From NCBI GenBank assembly GCA_029259635.1, contig JAJDEU010000062.1, forward strand, positions 62,001-126,000: a stretch of 64,000 nucleotides of DNA, in the 5' to 3' direction. The position numbers and the translations under genes were made by a program. Positions within the stretch are counted from its first letter, which is position 1. Each line of letters starts with the position of its first letter. The notes under the pieces are model-generated. The model was given only the letters and a program-made list of their open reading frames with translations, did no database searches and was not told where the DNA came from. Source of the DNA: Planctomycetota bacterium. GTDB lineage: Bacteria; Planctomycetota; UBA1135; GCA-002686595. This document shows, piece by piece, positions 42,861 to 51,121 of this stretch.

Positions 42861-43491
42861 CGTTCAGTTCGCATCTTTCTTCGTCTACACCCCACGAGCA
42901 GTAACAGGCGAGGGGGATGCGGGCCCAAAGTCCCGGAGACTGGTGCGTTCCATTAAGAACGAGGCGCATCATTTCTCTGTGCGCTGGAACCTTGCCGAGT
43001 TCGTGCGCAACGGTCTGAGCGAGGAACTGCGGGAGCACTACTTCGGTGCTGACACAACGCTTGTTCCTATGCCAGGGCATGCCCCTCTCAGGGACCAAGA
43101 CTCTCGTTGGCCTGCTCACGAGCTCTGCGCTGAGTTCGTCAAGGCTGGCCTTGGAGCGCAGTCGTTGCCGCTGATCGAGAGAGCCCACCGTGTCAGCAAA
43201 GCAGCATTTTCCAGTGCGGCTGAGAGACCGAATGCGCGCATGCACTTTGAGTCATTCAGGTGTGCGACCCAAATTGGCCCAAGTGAGCGGATCACCGTTG
43301 TCGACGATGTCATTACGCGTGGCGCAACAATGCTCGCTGCAGTGGCTGTTCTCCAGAAAGCCTATCCAGCAGCAACCGTGCGCGGGTTCGCCCTTATTCG
43401 AACCATGAGTGATGTAGCCCTGCAAAACGTCACTGAGCCCGTTGAAGGCAGCATAGTCCTTCGCGGAGACGAGACGATTCGGCGGCCCTAG
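42832..43491 (+). CDS. ComF-like phosphoribosyltransferase
   Basis: The start is taken as TTG at 42832, because GGAGGAG lies 7 nt upstream and the frame before it overlaps the DprA-like gene without protein character. The 219-residue product has the PRPP-binding loop ITVVDDVITRGATMLAAVAV (DDVITRGAT, with the paired acidic residues) and the upstream TTLVPMPGHAPLRD segment typical of ComF-type phosphoribosyltransferases. The N-terminal zinc ribbon of ComF is absent. The fold normally transfers ribose-5-phosphate from PRPP to a base. In this context the target is unknown. It overlaps the DprA-like gene by 29 nt and is followed after 11 nt by a HAD-phosphoribosyltransferase gene. Confidence 0.82.
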   Translation: MSGSRNLPSDVQFASFFVYTPRAVTGEGDAGPKSRRLVRSIKNEAHHFSVRWNLAEFVRNGLSEELREHYFGADTTLVPMPGHAPLRDQDSRWPAHELCAEFVKAGLGAQSLPLIERAHRVSKAAFSSAAERPNARMHFESFRCATQIGPSERITVVDDVITRGATMLAAVAVLQKAYPAATVRGFALIRTMSDVALQNVTEPVEGSIVLRGDETIRRP

Positions 43492-43502
43492 GCTTCATTC
43501 AT

Positions 43503-44636
43503 ATGTGGGTATTAACTTCTCCTCGAGCAATTTTTGATGGAGCCCAGGCGCGGCCTGATGTCGTAGCTGCGCTCAAAGAACTTTCCACCTTCGCAGATGT
43601 GGGGGTCGTATCGAACAACGCTGAGCCGGATTGGTTTCCTCTGGCCTTCGGTGGGAGCACCGTGATTTTCCTGCGTATAACAGGGCGCCAGAAAGGCAAA
43701 TGGCTGCGTGAGAACGCCGAGAAGAACAAGATTCCTCTTCACCAAGTCCTTGTAATCGCCGCCAATAAAGAAGACCTCCAGATGGCGAAGAACAACATGG
43801 CCCTGCTAGTTGGAGCTGGTTGGGCGGAAGACCAGTACGTCGCCAAGGCTGGATTGAAGGTGGTAAATCCCACAGACCTGCTCAATCTTGCGCGTCTCGC
43901 TTCGGAGTGGGATGGTCGCGCTTGGTTCCGCGCCGAGGGCACCAACTACACAGTCGAAGCACTGTGCGATGCTTCCTCGACACAGTACAAGTCAGAAGAG
44001 CAACAGAGGTTTGGCCGAGCGGTCACGGGAGCTGTGAAGCAAGGGACCTCAACGCTTAATAGCATCCTAGCGCTCACGGCTGGCTCGCTTATTCGGGCTG
44101 GGCTGTCTGAGACCAAGGACCTCTTCTGGGGCGTGTACCCATCTTCGTCGAGTAACAACGACGACACCGAGACCCTTAGCGACTTCGCCTACCGGTTGCG
44201 CACGACAGTCTCCAAGGTTCGGTTCGCGAAGCGGGGCGAGGCTTTGTTCCACAGGCACCATTCTTCACCGAAGCGCTCAGCAGGTGAAGGTGGACCTCGA
44301 GAAGACCCGACAGGAGAAGTCGAGAGCCTTCATCTCAACCCGGCCTACAAGTCCCAACTGATTGGCAGAAACGTGGTCGTTCTAGACGACTTCACGACCT
44401 ACGGCGTTTCGATGGGCGTTGCTTGGGGCTTCCTCCGCGCTGCAAGAGCGCGCTCCATGACAGGCATCGCCCTAGGCAAGTTCGGCAACTGCCTGGGTAA
44501 CTACGACATCCAGATAAACTCAGACCCGTTCAAGCGGGTGTCGGGTGGCGAGTGGACGTATCAGCGCCCGGATTGGAATAGTGAGGACTCTTCGAGCGAG
44601 GACCAAGGAGCCCTTCGACGATTATTGCTTGCCTAG
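43503..44636 (+). CDS. HAD-like/phosphoribosyltransferase fusion protein
   Basis: The N-terminal about 130 residues have a HAD-like Rossmann layout (DVGVVSNNAEPDWF as motif II, K in QKGKWLRENAEKN, and VLVIAANKEDLQMAKNN as motif IV region), though the motif I aspartates are not evident (MWVLTSPRAIFDGA). The C-terminal half contains a phosphoribosyltransferase PRPP loop, RNVVVLDDFTTYGVSMGVAW. A helical linker (about residues 130-200) joins them. With the DprA-like and ComF-like genes it forms one transcription unit. It is the best candidate for the effector, comparable to the phosphoribosyltransferase toxin of ShosTA. That comparison is from memory of the family, not a search. Confidence 0.75.
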   Translation: MWVLTSPRAIFDGAQARPDVVAALKELSTFADVGVVSNNAEPDWFPLAFGGSTVIFLRITGRQKGKWLRENAEKNKIPLHQVLVIAANKEDLQMAKNNMALLVGAGWAEDQYVAKAGLKVVNPTDLLNLARLASEWDGRAWFRAEGTNYTVEALCDASSTQYKSEEQQRFGRAVTGAVKQGTSTLNSILALTAGSLIRAGLSETKDLFWGVYPSSSSNNDDTETLSDFAYRLRTTVSKVRFAKRGEALFHRHHSSPKRSAGEGGPREDPTGEVESLHLNPAYKSQLIGRNVVVLDDFTTYGVSMGVAWGFLRAARARSMTGIALGKFGNCLGNYDIQINSDPFKRVSGGEWTYQRPDWNSEDSSSEDQGALRRLLLA

Positions 44637-45001
44637 AAGGGAGGAAAACTCTGCATGTTGCGAAGAAGGCGTTGGTGACGGCAAAAGTATCGTTGCTAGG
44701 CACTTGCGAGAATTGTGTTGATTTGTGCATCCGATTGGAGGACGGCGGGTTTTACGAAGAGTCAGGTACAGTGAGAGAATGTCGAACGAATGTACGCGCC
44801 CGGTGATCGCATGTCGGCAGACGCTTGACGCGACCGACTAAGTTCAGCTAACTGATCGAGCCGCTTGCCTCACCCAGGGCGTCAGCGAAGCGATCTCCAA
44901 AGCTGGCGTCGTTGCGACCCTCATCAGCACATCCTCGAGGCAAACCTCGGGTTCAGCACTGCACTGCTTACACGAGAGTACGAGCAAGTAGAGTCGGCAG
45001 G
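44637..45001. other. Intergenic region between the PRTase operon and AbiTii gene
   Basis: Convergent genes flank it. No gene, hairpin with T-run or element copy was recognised. Composition looks AT-richer than the flanking core regions. Confidence 0.4.
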
Positions 45002-45841
45002 TCACTCTGGACCCTCGATGCCAAGCCAAGGCTTTATCGTTTCAACTAAGGAACCCAATGCCGCGGCGTGCTTCATCGTCCACGCTAACCCTCTGCTTGC
45101 GAGGCTCTTCTTTTCCTCCCCGTCAGTCCTTTTCATCTCGTCAAGAATGTTCTCGAGCTCGTTTCTCTCCTCCTGAGAAATGCCCGCTTTCTTGAGGTCC
45201 TCGTGAATCGAGGCGTAATCGCCCACCTGGACCACCGATTCGGAGACATCACCAAGGACGCCATTAAATGTTCCGATGTGGATTCTTTGCGTAGCGGCAC
45301 GCTCACGTTCATCCTCAGTGAACATTAATCCGTCGCCGAGAATGCCATCTTGTTCAAGCTGAAGTGACCACCTGAGAACTCCATCTCGGATAGCCTGAAG
45401 AACACTTTTGAGCTGCTGCGGACCAACTTTCCTTAGCGGCCGAAGCTGTTCATCAAAATACTCCATCAACTCCTTTTCCAGCGCTTCATGAAAGGGAATA
45501 TACACTGTCCCACCAGACGAATTCGCGAGCTCTTCGAGATGTGCGACTGGGTCACATAGAATCACTTTCTTAAGGTCAGCCGCCATCTGCGGATCTTGGA
45601 AAACCACCGGAATATAGCCCCTCGATGTGTAAGCAACGAGTTCACAATTAAGCTCACGATACTTCGGCGCTGCGTCTTTTGCATAACCGCCAAGCTCGTA
45701 ATCAATCCAAACCTTGGCGTCGCTTAGCCTTAGTTTGGTTGCGACCATCAACGCTCGCCTAAGCATTTCTGTGGTCGAAACTTCCGATGAGGAGGCTAGT
45801 TCCTGTAGCTCCAAAACCGGTGATCCCTTTGGTTTCTTCAT
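45002..45841 (-). CDS. AbiTii-domain abortive-infection protein
   Basis: Of the 279 residues, the first about 180 match the AbiTii domain: LELQELASSSEVSTTEMLRR, ALMVATKLRLSDAKVWIDYE and LGGYAKDAAPKYRELNCELV. AbiT systems of lactococci stop phage growth by an unknown mechanism, and this domain is widespread in accessory islands. The C-terminal part (GDYASIHEDLKKAGISQEER, then a helical tail) resembles the variable region found in standalone AbiTii proteins. It sits at the right end of the island that also holds the DprA/phosphoribosyltransferase unit, converging on it. Confidence 0.82.
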   Translation of the reverse strand: MKKPKGSPVLELQELASSSEVSTTEMLRRALMVATKLRLSDAKVWIDYELGGYAKDAAPKYRELNCELVAYTSRGYIPVVFQDPQMAADLKKVILCDPVAHLEELANSSGGTVYIPFHEALEKELMEYFDEQLRPLRKVGPQQLKSVLQAIRDGVLRWSLQLEQDGILGDGLMFTEDERERAATQRIHIGTFNGVLGDVSESVVQVGDYASIHEDLKKAGISQEERNELENILDEMKRTDGEEKKSLASRGLAWTMKHAAALGSLVETIKPWLGIEGPE

Positions 45842-46113
45842 TCGAGCAGTATGGGCCGGCTTTTTCGCGGCGAGTAGAATTTTCTTCGGGCCTCTATCGG
45901 ACCGTGCCCAACTACTTCGGATGCGCGCGGGGCATTGAATGTTAGATTTGCTTGCAATGGGGGTGGACGAAACAGCGCAGCATGAGGAGGGTTCCTAGAG
46001 GGCTGCCGCTAAATACCGATTTCTTAGTGTTCAGGTGCCTTAGAGCGCAATCGACACTCTAGCCATCCGGAACGGGGAGATAGAGTCGAGCTCGTTGCTC
46101 GATCGTTCGCGAT

Positions 46114-47490
46114 TTAGAACTGGAAGTAGATGAACGGCGGACTGACGGCCGGGCGCATGAGAACGGCGAGCACGAGCAGAACCCCCGCACCCGCGTAAGT
46201 CAGGTACGTCCATCTCGAGAAGAAGCCGTGCTCGCGATTGAACTCTCCCAGGCTGTGCTCGATGGCGATGAAGGCCATCGCGGGAATCACCACATCTCCA
46301 ATCGACGTGGAGAGGTCCGCGAATCCCTGCGCCTTGCCCAAGAGCACCCCGAGGGTCTCGGCGGAATCGGCGCGGAAGATCATCCATCCGACGAGAGTCA
46401 GTACTAGAAAGACGATCCGTCCGACTGGCGCGGCGAGCGCTCTTGCACGATCCGGAACACCGGCTTTGAGCAACCGCTCGCCCACCAACAAGACGCCGTG
46501 AAAGAATCCCCAGAGCACAAAGGTCCACCCGGCTCCGTGCCATAGGCCGCCGAGTAACATCGTCGCCATCAGTGCTCCATAAAGCCGCAGCGTGCCGCGC
46601 CGCGAACCACCGAGCGGCAGGTACAAGTAGTCCCGCAGCCAAGTCGAGAGCGAGATGTGCCAACGCCGCCAAAAGTCTTGCGGGCCGGACGCGAAGTAGG
46701 GCGAGCGGAAGTTCAGGGGGAAGTTGAATCCGAACAGGACGCAGAGCGCCAAGGCCATGTCGGTGTAGCCGGAGAAGTCGCAATAGATCTGACCGGCGAA
46801 GGCGAGGGTGGCCATCCAGACGTCGCCCGATGAGAAGTCGAGCGGGGATCCGTAGACGCGATCGACGATGAGGCCGAGGTTGTCGGCGATGACGAGTTTC
46901 TTGAAGAGGCCCAGGACGAAGAGCGGGATCGCTTCGCCGGCTCGCCTCGGAAAACTGGTGAGCGCGCTGGTGATCTGCGGCAGGAAACTCGAGGCGCGGA
47001 TGATGGGGCCCGCGACGAGCTGGGGGAAGAAACTGACGAAGAACACGAAGTCGAGGAAGCGCGGGTGCGGCTTGAGCTGGCCGCGGTACACGTCGATCGT
47101 GTAGCTCATCGATTGGAACGTGAAGAAACTGATTCCGACCGGCAACGTCCATTCGGTGAGCGCGAAGTCCGCACCGATGAGTCGATTGAACGAGTCGATG
47201 CCGAAGTCGAGGTACTTGAAGGCGGCTAGGGATCCGAGGTTGGCGACGAGACTTGCGGTGAGCAGGAGTTTCTTCCTCGCGCTCGTCGCCGTCGGCATTT
47301 GCGCGGCGAGAGTGAAGTCGAGCGCGGTGGATCCGAAAATCAGGAAGAGGAACTTCCAGTTCCACGCGGCGTAGAAGAGATAGCTCGCCACGGTCAGGAC
47401 GAGGGTTCGTTGCCGGACCGTCCTACAGAGCGCGGTTGCGAGAAGGGTGCCCGCGAGGAAGTAGAGGAAAATGCCGTCGAAGAAGAGCAT
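46114..47490 (-). CDS. MBOAT-family membrane O-acyltransferase (AlgI-like)
   Basis: This 458-residue polytopic membrane protein has about ten helices. The invariant MBOAT histidine is in GGLWHGAGWTFVLWG (H318), and the second conserved segment is FWRRWHISLSTWLRDYLYLP. DVYRG, PQLVAGPI and QIYCDFSGYTDMALA are further AlgI/PatA-type blocks. These proteins move acyl groups across the inner membrane to acetylate exopolysaccharides or cell-wall polymers. The next gene upstream, 6 nt away, encodes an SGNH-like protein, the usual partner. The acceptor polymer is unknown. Confidence 0.95.
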   Translation of the reverse strand: MLFFDGIFLYFLAGTLLATALCRTVRQRTLVLTVASYLFYAAWNWKFLFLIFGSTALDFTLAAQMPTATSARKKLLLTASLVANLGSLAAFKYLDFGIDSFNRLIGADFALTEWTLPVGISFFTFQSMSYTIDVYRGQLKPHPRFLDFVFFVSFFPQLVAGPIIRASSFLPQITSALTSFPRRAGEAIPLFVLGLFKKLVIADNLGLIVDRVYGSPLDFSSGDVWMATLAFAGQIYCDFSGYTDMALALCVLFGFNFPLNFRSPYFASGPQDFWRRWHISLSTWLRDYLYLPLGGSRRGTLRLYGALMATMLLGGLWHGAGWTFVLWGFFHGVLLVGERLLKAGVPDRARALAAPVGRIVFLVLTLVGWMIFRADSAETLGVLLGKAQGFADLSTSIGDVVIPAMAFIAIEHSLGEFNREHGFFSRWTYLTYAGAGVLLVLAVLMRPAVSPPFIYFQF

Positions 47491-47496
47491 TCAGAT

Positions 47497-48561
47497 CTAG
47501 TTGCACTCGGTCGGCTGGCGGTACTTCTTTGAACGAATCGCTTTGAAGAGGCGCTTGACGTAGGCCTTGGCGCCCATCGCATTCAAGTGAATGTGGTCGG
47601 TGAATTCGGTTCGTTCCGTGAACGGCGCACCGAACTCGTCGTAGAACTCGATCGCCGGGTCGTTGGACCAGCGCTCGGCCAGAGCACACCAATCGTCCAT
47701 GACATCGAACTCGGCGAGGATGTTTCGATAAATGTCCGTCGTCGGTGGAACGTGGAGAATCACTCGGCATCCGGCTGCCTTGGCGTCCCGAATCATCATC
47801 TCGACGCTCTCGACCAGGACCGGACTGAACTGATAATCGAAGATGCCCGCCTCGACGTCGGCTCTGCGCCTCTGCCGCAGTTCGCGGTACTCCTCTTTCG
47901 ACATTTCGATGGAGAGGAGCGGGGAGAGTCCGCCGTCCTTGTTCAGCGGTTTGCCGAGTTCGCTCGGACTGGTGACTCCGATCGAACTCAAGACGACTTG
48001 AAGCGCTTCGGCTCGTCGTCGGTGCAAGATCAGGCGTTCCCAGGTCGTGATCTCGGCTAGCTCCTTGACGTCGCGCCCGAACTCCTCGATATAGCCCTCC
48101 GGCATCTTCATCAGAGTCACCAGGTCGAGGAAGGACGGCTCGTGAATCGTGCCTCGCAGTCCGTTGAACTGCAGCGGATTGACTTCGATGAGTAAGTACC
48201 TGGGCGTGCAATTCAACGACTGCACGTGCCGCCAGATCATGTAGTTCGTGCTGGCGCGCGAACCGTAGAGGGCGAAGTTGTAGAGCGAGTCGACCGGTCC
48301 ATCGAGTCGTTCGCCACGAATGGTTTGCTCTCGAAAGATCCTGTCGCTCATCGACGAGCCGAGCGCCAAGACTTCCGGACAGGGCTGCGCGCGAAAGATC
48401 AGGCTCTTGGTGTCGCCCCACATTTGAGGGGCACCGATCTCGGGCGCCAACTCATCGAGCGATCCCCACATGAACCTCTCGGCGACGGCGAGCGGTCCCA
48501 GCAAGAGCCCGGTGAGGACCAAGCCGCGAGCGGCGCGGCGCACCCCTGTCGCTAACTCCAT
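47497..48561 (-). CDS. SGNH-hydrolase-like partner of the MBOAT acyltransferase
   Basis: This 354-residue protein has an N-terminal anchor or signal (LVLTGLLLGPLAVAERFMW) and an SGNH-like exported domain. VLALGSSMSDRIFREQ carries the block I serine, and TDHIHLNAMGAKAYVKRLF carries the catalytic D-x-x-H near the end. The Gly and Asn blocks in between are less clear (LYNFALYGSRASTNYMIWRH). The gene is immediately upstream of the MBOAT gene (6 nt), so the pair likely performs O-acetylation of an external polymer, with this protein handling the acetyl transfer outside. Confidence 0.82.
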   Translation of the reverse strand: MELATGVRRAARGLVLTGLLLGPLAVAERFMWGSLDELAPEIGAPQMWGDTKSLIFRAQPCPEVLALGSSMSDRIFREQTIRGERLDGPVDSLYNFALYGSRASTNYMIWRHVQSLNCTPRYLLIEVNPLQFNGLRGTIHEPSFLDLVTLMKMPEGYIEEFGRDVKELAEITTWERLILHRRRAEALQVVLSSIGVTSPSELGKPLNKDGGLSPLLSIEMSKEEYRELRQRRRADVEAGIFDYQFSPVLVESVEMMIRDAKAAGCRVILHVPPTTDIYRNILAEFDVMDDWCALAERWSNDPAIEFYDEFGAPFTERTEFTDHIHLNAMGAKAYVKRLFKAIRSKKYRQPTECN

Positions 48562-48770
48562 TGAGGCTCTGATTGCATGCGTGGCTTTCCGCGATTCGTC
48601 CCGACCTCGCTCTGTAAGCCGAACGTGTCTCGATCGTTAATCGAACGTAAAGTCTAACCGCAGTCCGGCTCTACTGTCGAGATCCGGGCGCTCTGCGCAC
48701 AGTGAGCGGGCGAACCGAGCGACGTGAAAGCCCTGCCGTCGTTCGGAGCCCGACACCACCGAGCTAACCG

Positions 48771-50531
48771 CTACTCATCGGCGCGAACCAGCTCCATGTA
48801 TTGCGGTTCCCAGATCTCGAGGTCGAGCCGCTCTTCCAGTTGTTCGCGCGTGAGCGGCTCGCACTCTTTCGTTCGAACCGCCTCCTCGGCCACCGCGAGC
48901 GCAACTGTTCGACTGACCCGGCGAATCTCACCGACGGTCGGAAGAATCGTTCCCGCCGCGAGGCGCTCCGGAGGAACGCATTCCGCGCATGCACGAGCCG
49001 CGACGGCGAACATGGAATCGGTAATGCGCTTGGCGTGACAGACCCACGCGCCCATGCCGACTCCCGGGAAGATCAACATGTTGTTGGCCTGCGCGATCGG
49101 GACCGGATGCTTGGGACCCGGAACGGGCGGGAAAGGACTGCCGGTCGCAACGATGGCGCGACCGTTGGTCCAGCGAATCAAATCCGTCGGAACGGCTTCC
49201 GAGAGGGACGCGGGATTGGAGAGCGCGAAGACAATCGGCCTCGCCGTTACTTTCGCAAGGGCGCGAATGGAGGCTTCGTCGAATGCGCCGGAAACTCCGG
49301 TGGCACCTACCAGCGCGTGCGGACAAAAGTGCTCGATCGAAACTTGAAGTAACTCGTCGTGCGAACACCTCGGCCAGGCCTTCGCACGCTCGGCCGGCAT
49401 GGCGAACTCCGTTTTGAAAGCTTCGAGCTTAGTACGAGCGTAGTGCACCAATCCGGTCGTATCCAAGAACACCATCTGCGCCTTGGCTTGCTCTTCGGTT
49501 AGTCCGGCAGCCATTTTGGTCGCGAGCATCGCACGCGCCGAGCCGATGTTGGCCTCGCCCGCGCCCAGGAACAGAATTCGAGCTTCGGTGATCGGAACCT
49601 GCGCCAGTTCGAACGCGTTGGTGAGCCCGGCCAAAACAACTGCGCCGGTTCCCAGAATGTCATCGTTGAAGCTGGGCAAGCGATCGCGATAACGGTCCAG
49701 GATCGTGAAGGCATTGCGCTTGGCAAAGTCCTCCCATTGAACGATGGCTTGAGGCCAACGACGCTTAACGGCCGCTACAAAAGCCTCGACGAGCTCGTCG
49801 TAAGCCGCGCCGCGCAGCCGCCGCTCGCGCCTTCCCAGGTAGAGCGGATCCGCAAGGCGCTGTTCGTTGTCGGTGCCCACATCGAGCACAACCGGAAGCG
49901 TAAGGGTGGGATGAATCCCGGCACCGAGCGCGTAGAGATTGAGCTTGCCGATCGAGATGCCGATGCCGCCAGCACCTTGATCTCCCGTTCCGAGAATGCG
50001 CTCGCCGTCGGTCACGACGAGGAGCGCCGCTTCCTCAAGGCCGCTGTTGTCGAGTAATTCGTCGATCCGATGCAGGTCGTCGGCGGTGACGTAAAGCCCG
50101 CGCGGTCGGCGATAAATGTGGCTGTACTCCTGACAGGCTTGCCCGACCGTCGGCGTGTAGATGATCGGCAGGATTTGCTCGAGGTTCTCGAGCGCAAAGC
50201 GATGGAAGAGCGTCTCGTTGCGATCTTGGAGTGCGACGAGATAGAGGTATCGATCGATGTCGCTCTCGCGGCGCGCGTAGTTCTCGGCGACTCGCCCGAG
50301 TTGACTCTCGATCGTTGTTTCGTGAGGAGGAATGATCCCGCGCAGGCCCAGCCGTTGGCGCTCGTCACTGGGAAAAGCGGTGCCCTTGTTGAGCATCGGA
50401 TCCTTCCGCAGAGCGTGCCCGATGGCGGATACCTCCGCGATCCAGGGCTTGCCGCTCGTGCGGCGATGTATGTGGTAGGGATGCCGCTTCGAAGGCGGAA
50501 TCGTGGGCCTCGCGGCGGTTAAAACAGTCAT
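48771..50531 (-). CDS. maeA: NAD-dependent malic enzyme
   Basis: The 586-residue protein matches the malic enzyme family over its whole length. ILPIIYTPTVGQACQEYSHI holds the catalytic Tyr, VVTDGERILGTGDQGAGGIGI is the malate/metal site, and KLNLYALGAGIHPTLTLPV, DDILGTGAVVLAGL and LFLGAGEANIG (NAD loop) follow. IIFPGVGMGAW-type sequence (LIFPGVGMGAW) is near the C terminus. It oxidatively decarboxylates malate to pyruvate, giving NADH or NADPH; NAD preference is inferred from the larger subunit size and overall family. The ATG at 50531 has an AGAGG ribosome-binding site about 6 nt upstream, while the frame runs on to 50600. Confidence 0.95.
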   Translation of the reverse strand: MTVLTAARPTIPPSKRHPYHIHRRTSGKPWIAEVSAIGHALRKDPMLNKGTAFPSDERQRLGLRGIIPPHETTIESQLGRVAENYARRESDIDRYLYLVALQDRNETLFHRFALENLEQILPIIYTPTVGQACQEYSHIYRRPRGLYVTADDLHRIDELLDNSGLEEAALLVVTDGERILGTGDQGAGGIGISIGKLNLYALGAGIHPTLTLPVVLDVGTDNEQRLADPLYLGRRERRLRGAAYDELVEAFVAAVKRRWPQAIVQWEDFAKRNAFTILDRYRDRLPSFNDDILGTGAVVLAGLTNAFELAQVPITEARILFLGAGEANIGSARAMLATKMAAGLTEEQAKAQMVFLDTTGLVHYARTKLEAFKTEFAMPAERAKAWPRCSHDELLQVSIEHFCPHALVGATGVSGAFDEASIRALAKVTARPIVFALSNPASLSEAVPTDLIRWTNGRAIVATGSPFPPVPGPKHPVPIAQANNMLIFPGVGMGAWVCHAKRITDSMFAVAARACAECVPPERLAAGTILPTVGEIRRVSRTVALAVAEEAVRTKECEPLTREQLEERLDLEIWEPQYMELVRADE

Positions 50532-50718
50532 GGCGACCTCTTTCTCCTCTCCGTTTGAGAGGAATTCAATCGAACGCGGCTCGACGCGCCGAAAGGACAT
50601 GATTCAGGCGCCAGGCCAGTTTTTCGAGCGTACCGCCGAGCGGGAAAAGCTCACAGGTGACCTTGGAGGTAGCGGGTTCGCTACCTGTGCGTAGTTCGCG
50701 GTGGGAACGGCGACTTCG

Positions 50719-51117
50719 CTACGACGGTCGCGAAGCCTCGACTTCACTGAAGAGCGCAAGGTCGACCAACTGGTGAATCGATCCGCAGTCGAGGGCTGCT
50801 TGAGAGTCATCGACGGTGCGCTGCAAAGCCGAGTAAGAATCCGACTCTCTCAAATTCCGAAGGCCGCTATAGGGTTCGAGCGGTTCCGGATTCTCCGCGG
50901 TGGTTCGCCACGCGAGTAGTCGGAGCCAGGGCTTCTGGGAGACCCACTGAATCAGTCGTGTCCAGCGATTCGACCAAAAGCCGAACGGTGGTTCGTTCGC
51001 CTTCCCGGGCCGAGGCGCGATGTCAGGGGACACCCTCATCGCGGGATTGGATGTGTTCTCGCCGCGCGCAGATTCCAAAATGGGGTCTACGATTCTCGAG
51101 CGGAGAACGCTTTTCAT
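50719..51117 (-). CDS. Small hypothetical protein downstream of acyl-CoA synthetase
   Basis: A 132-codon frame starts 4 nt after the acyl-CoA synthetase stop codon. The product has Trp-rich stretches (FGFWSNRWTRLIQWVSQKPW) but no recognised domain. Close spacing favours a real coupled gene, yet composition is not distinctive and the frame extends upstream into the other gene. It is reported with low confidence. The remaining part of the 590-bp gap to the malic enzyme gene (50532-50718) shows only a divergent-promoter-sized region. Confidence 0.35.
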   Translation of the reverse strand: MKSVLRSRIVDPILESARGENTSNPAMRVSPDIAPRPGKANEPPFGFWSNRWTRLIQWVSQKPWLRLLAWRTTAENPEPLEPYSGLRNLRESDSYSALQRTVDDSQAALDCGSIHQLVDLALFSEVEASRPS

Positions 51118-51121
51118 GTCA

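Noticed and set aside
46008-46021. CTAAATACCGAT match to 32755-32766
   Set aside because: At 32.7 kb it is coding sequence of a hydrolase tail. A 12-nt match without context is likely chance.
46040-47365. 441-codon minus-strand frame over the MBOAT gene
   Set aside because: It is Arg/His-rich and out of frame with an unmistakable MBOAT protein.
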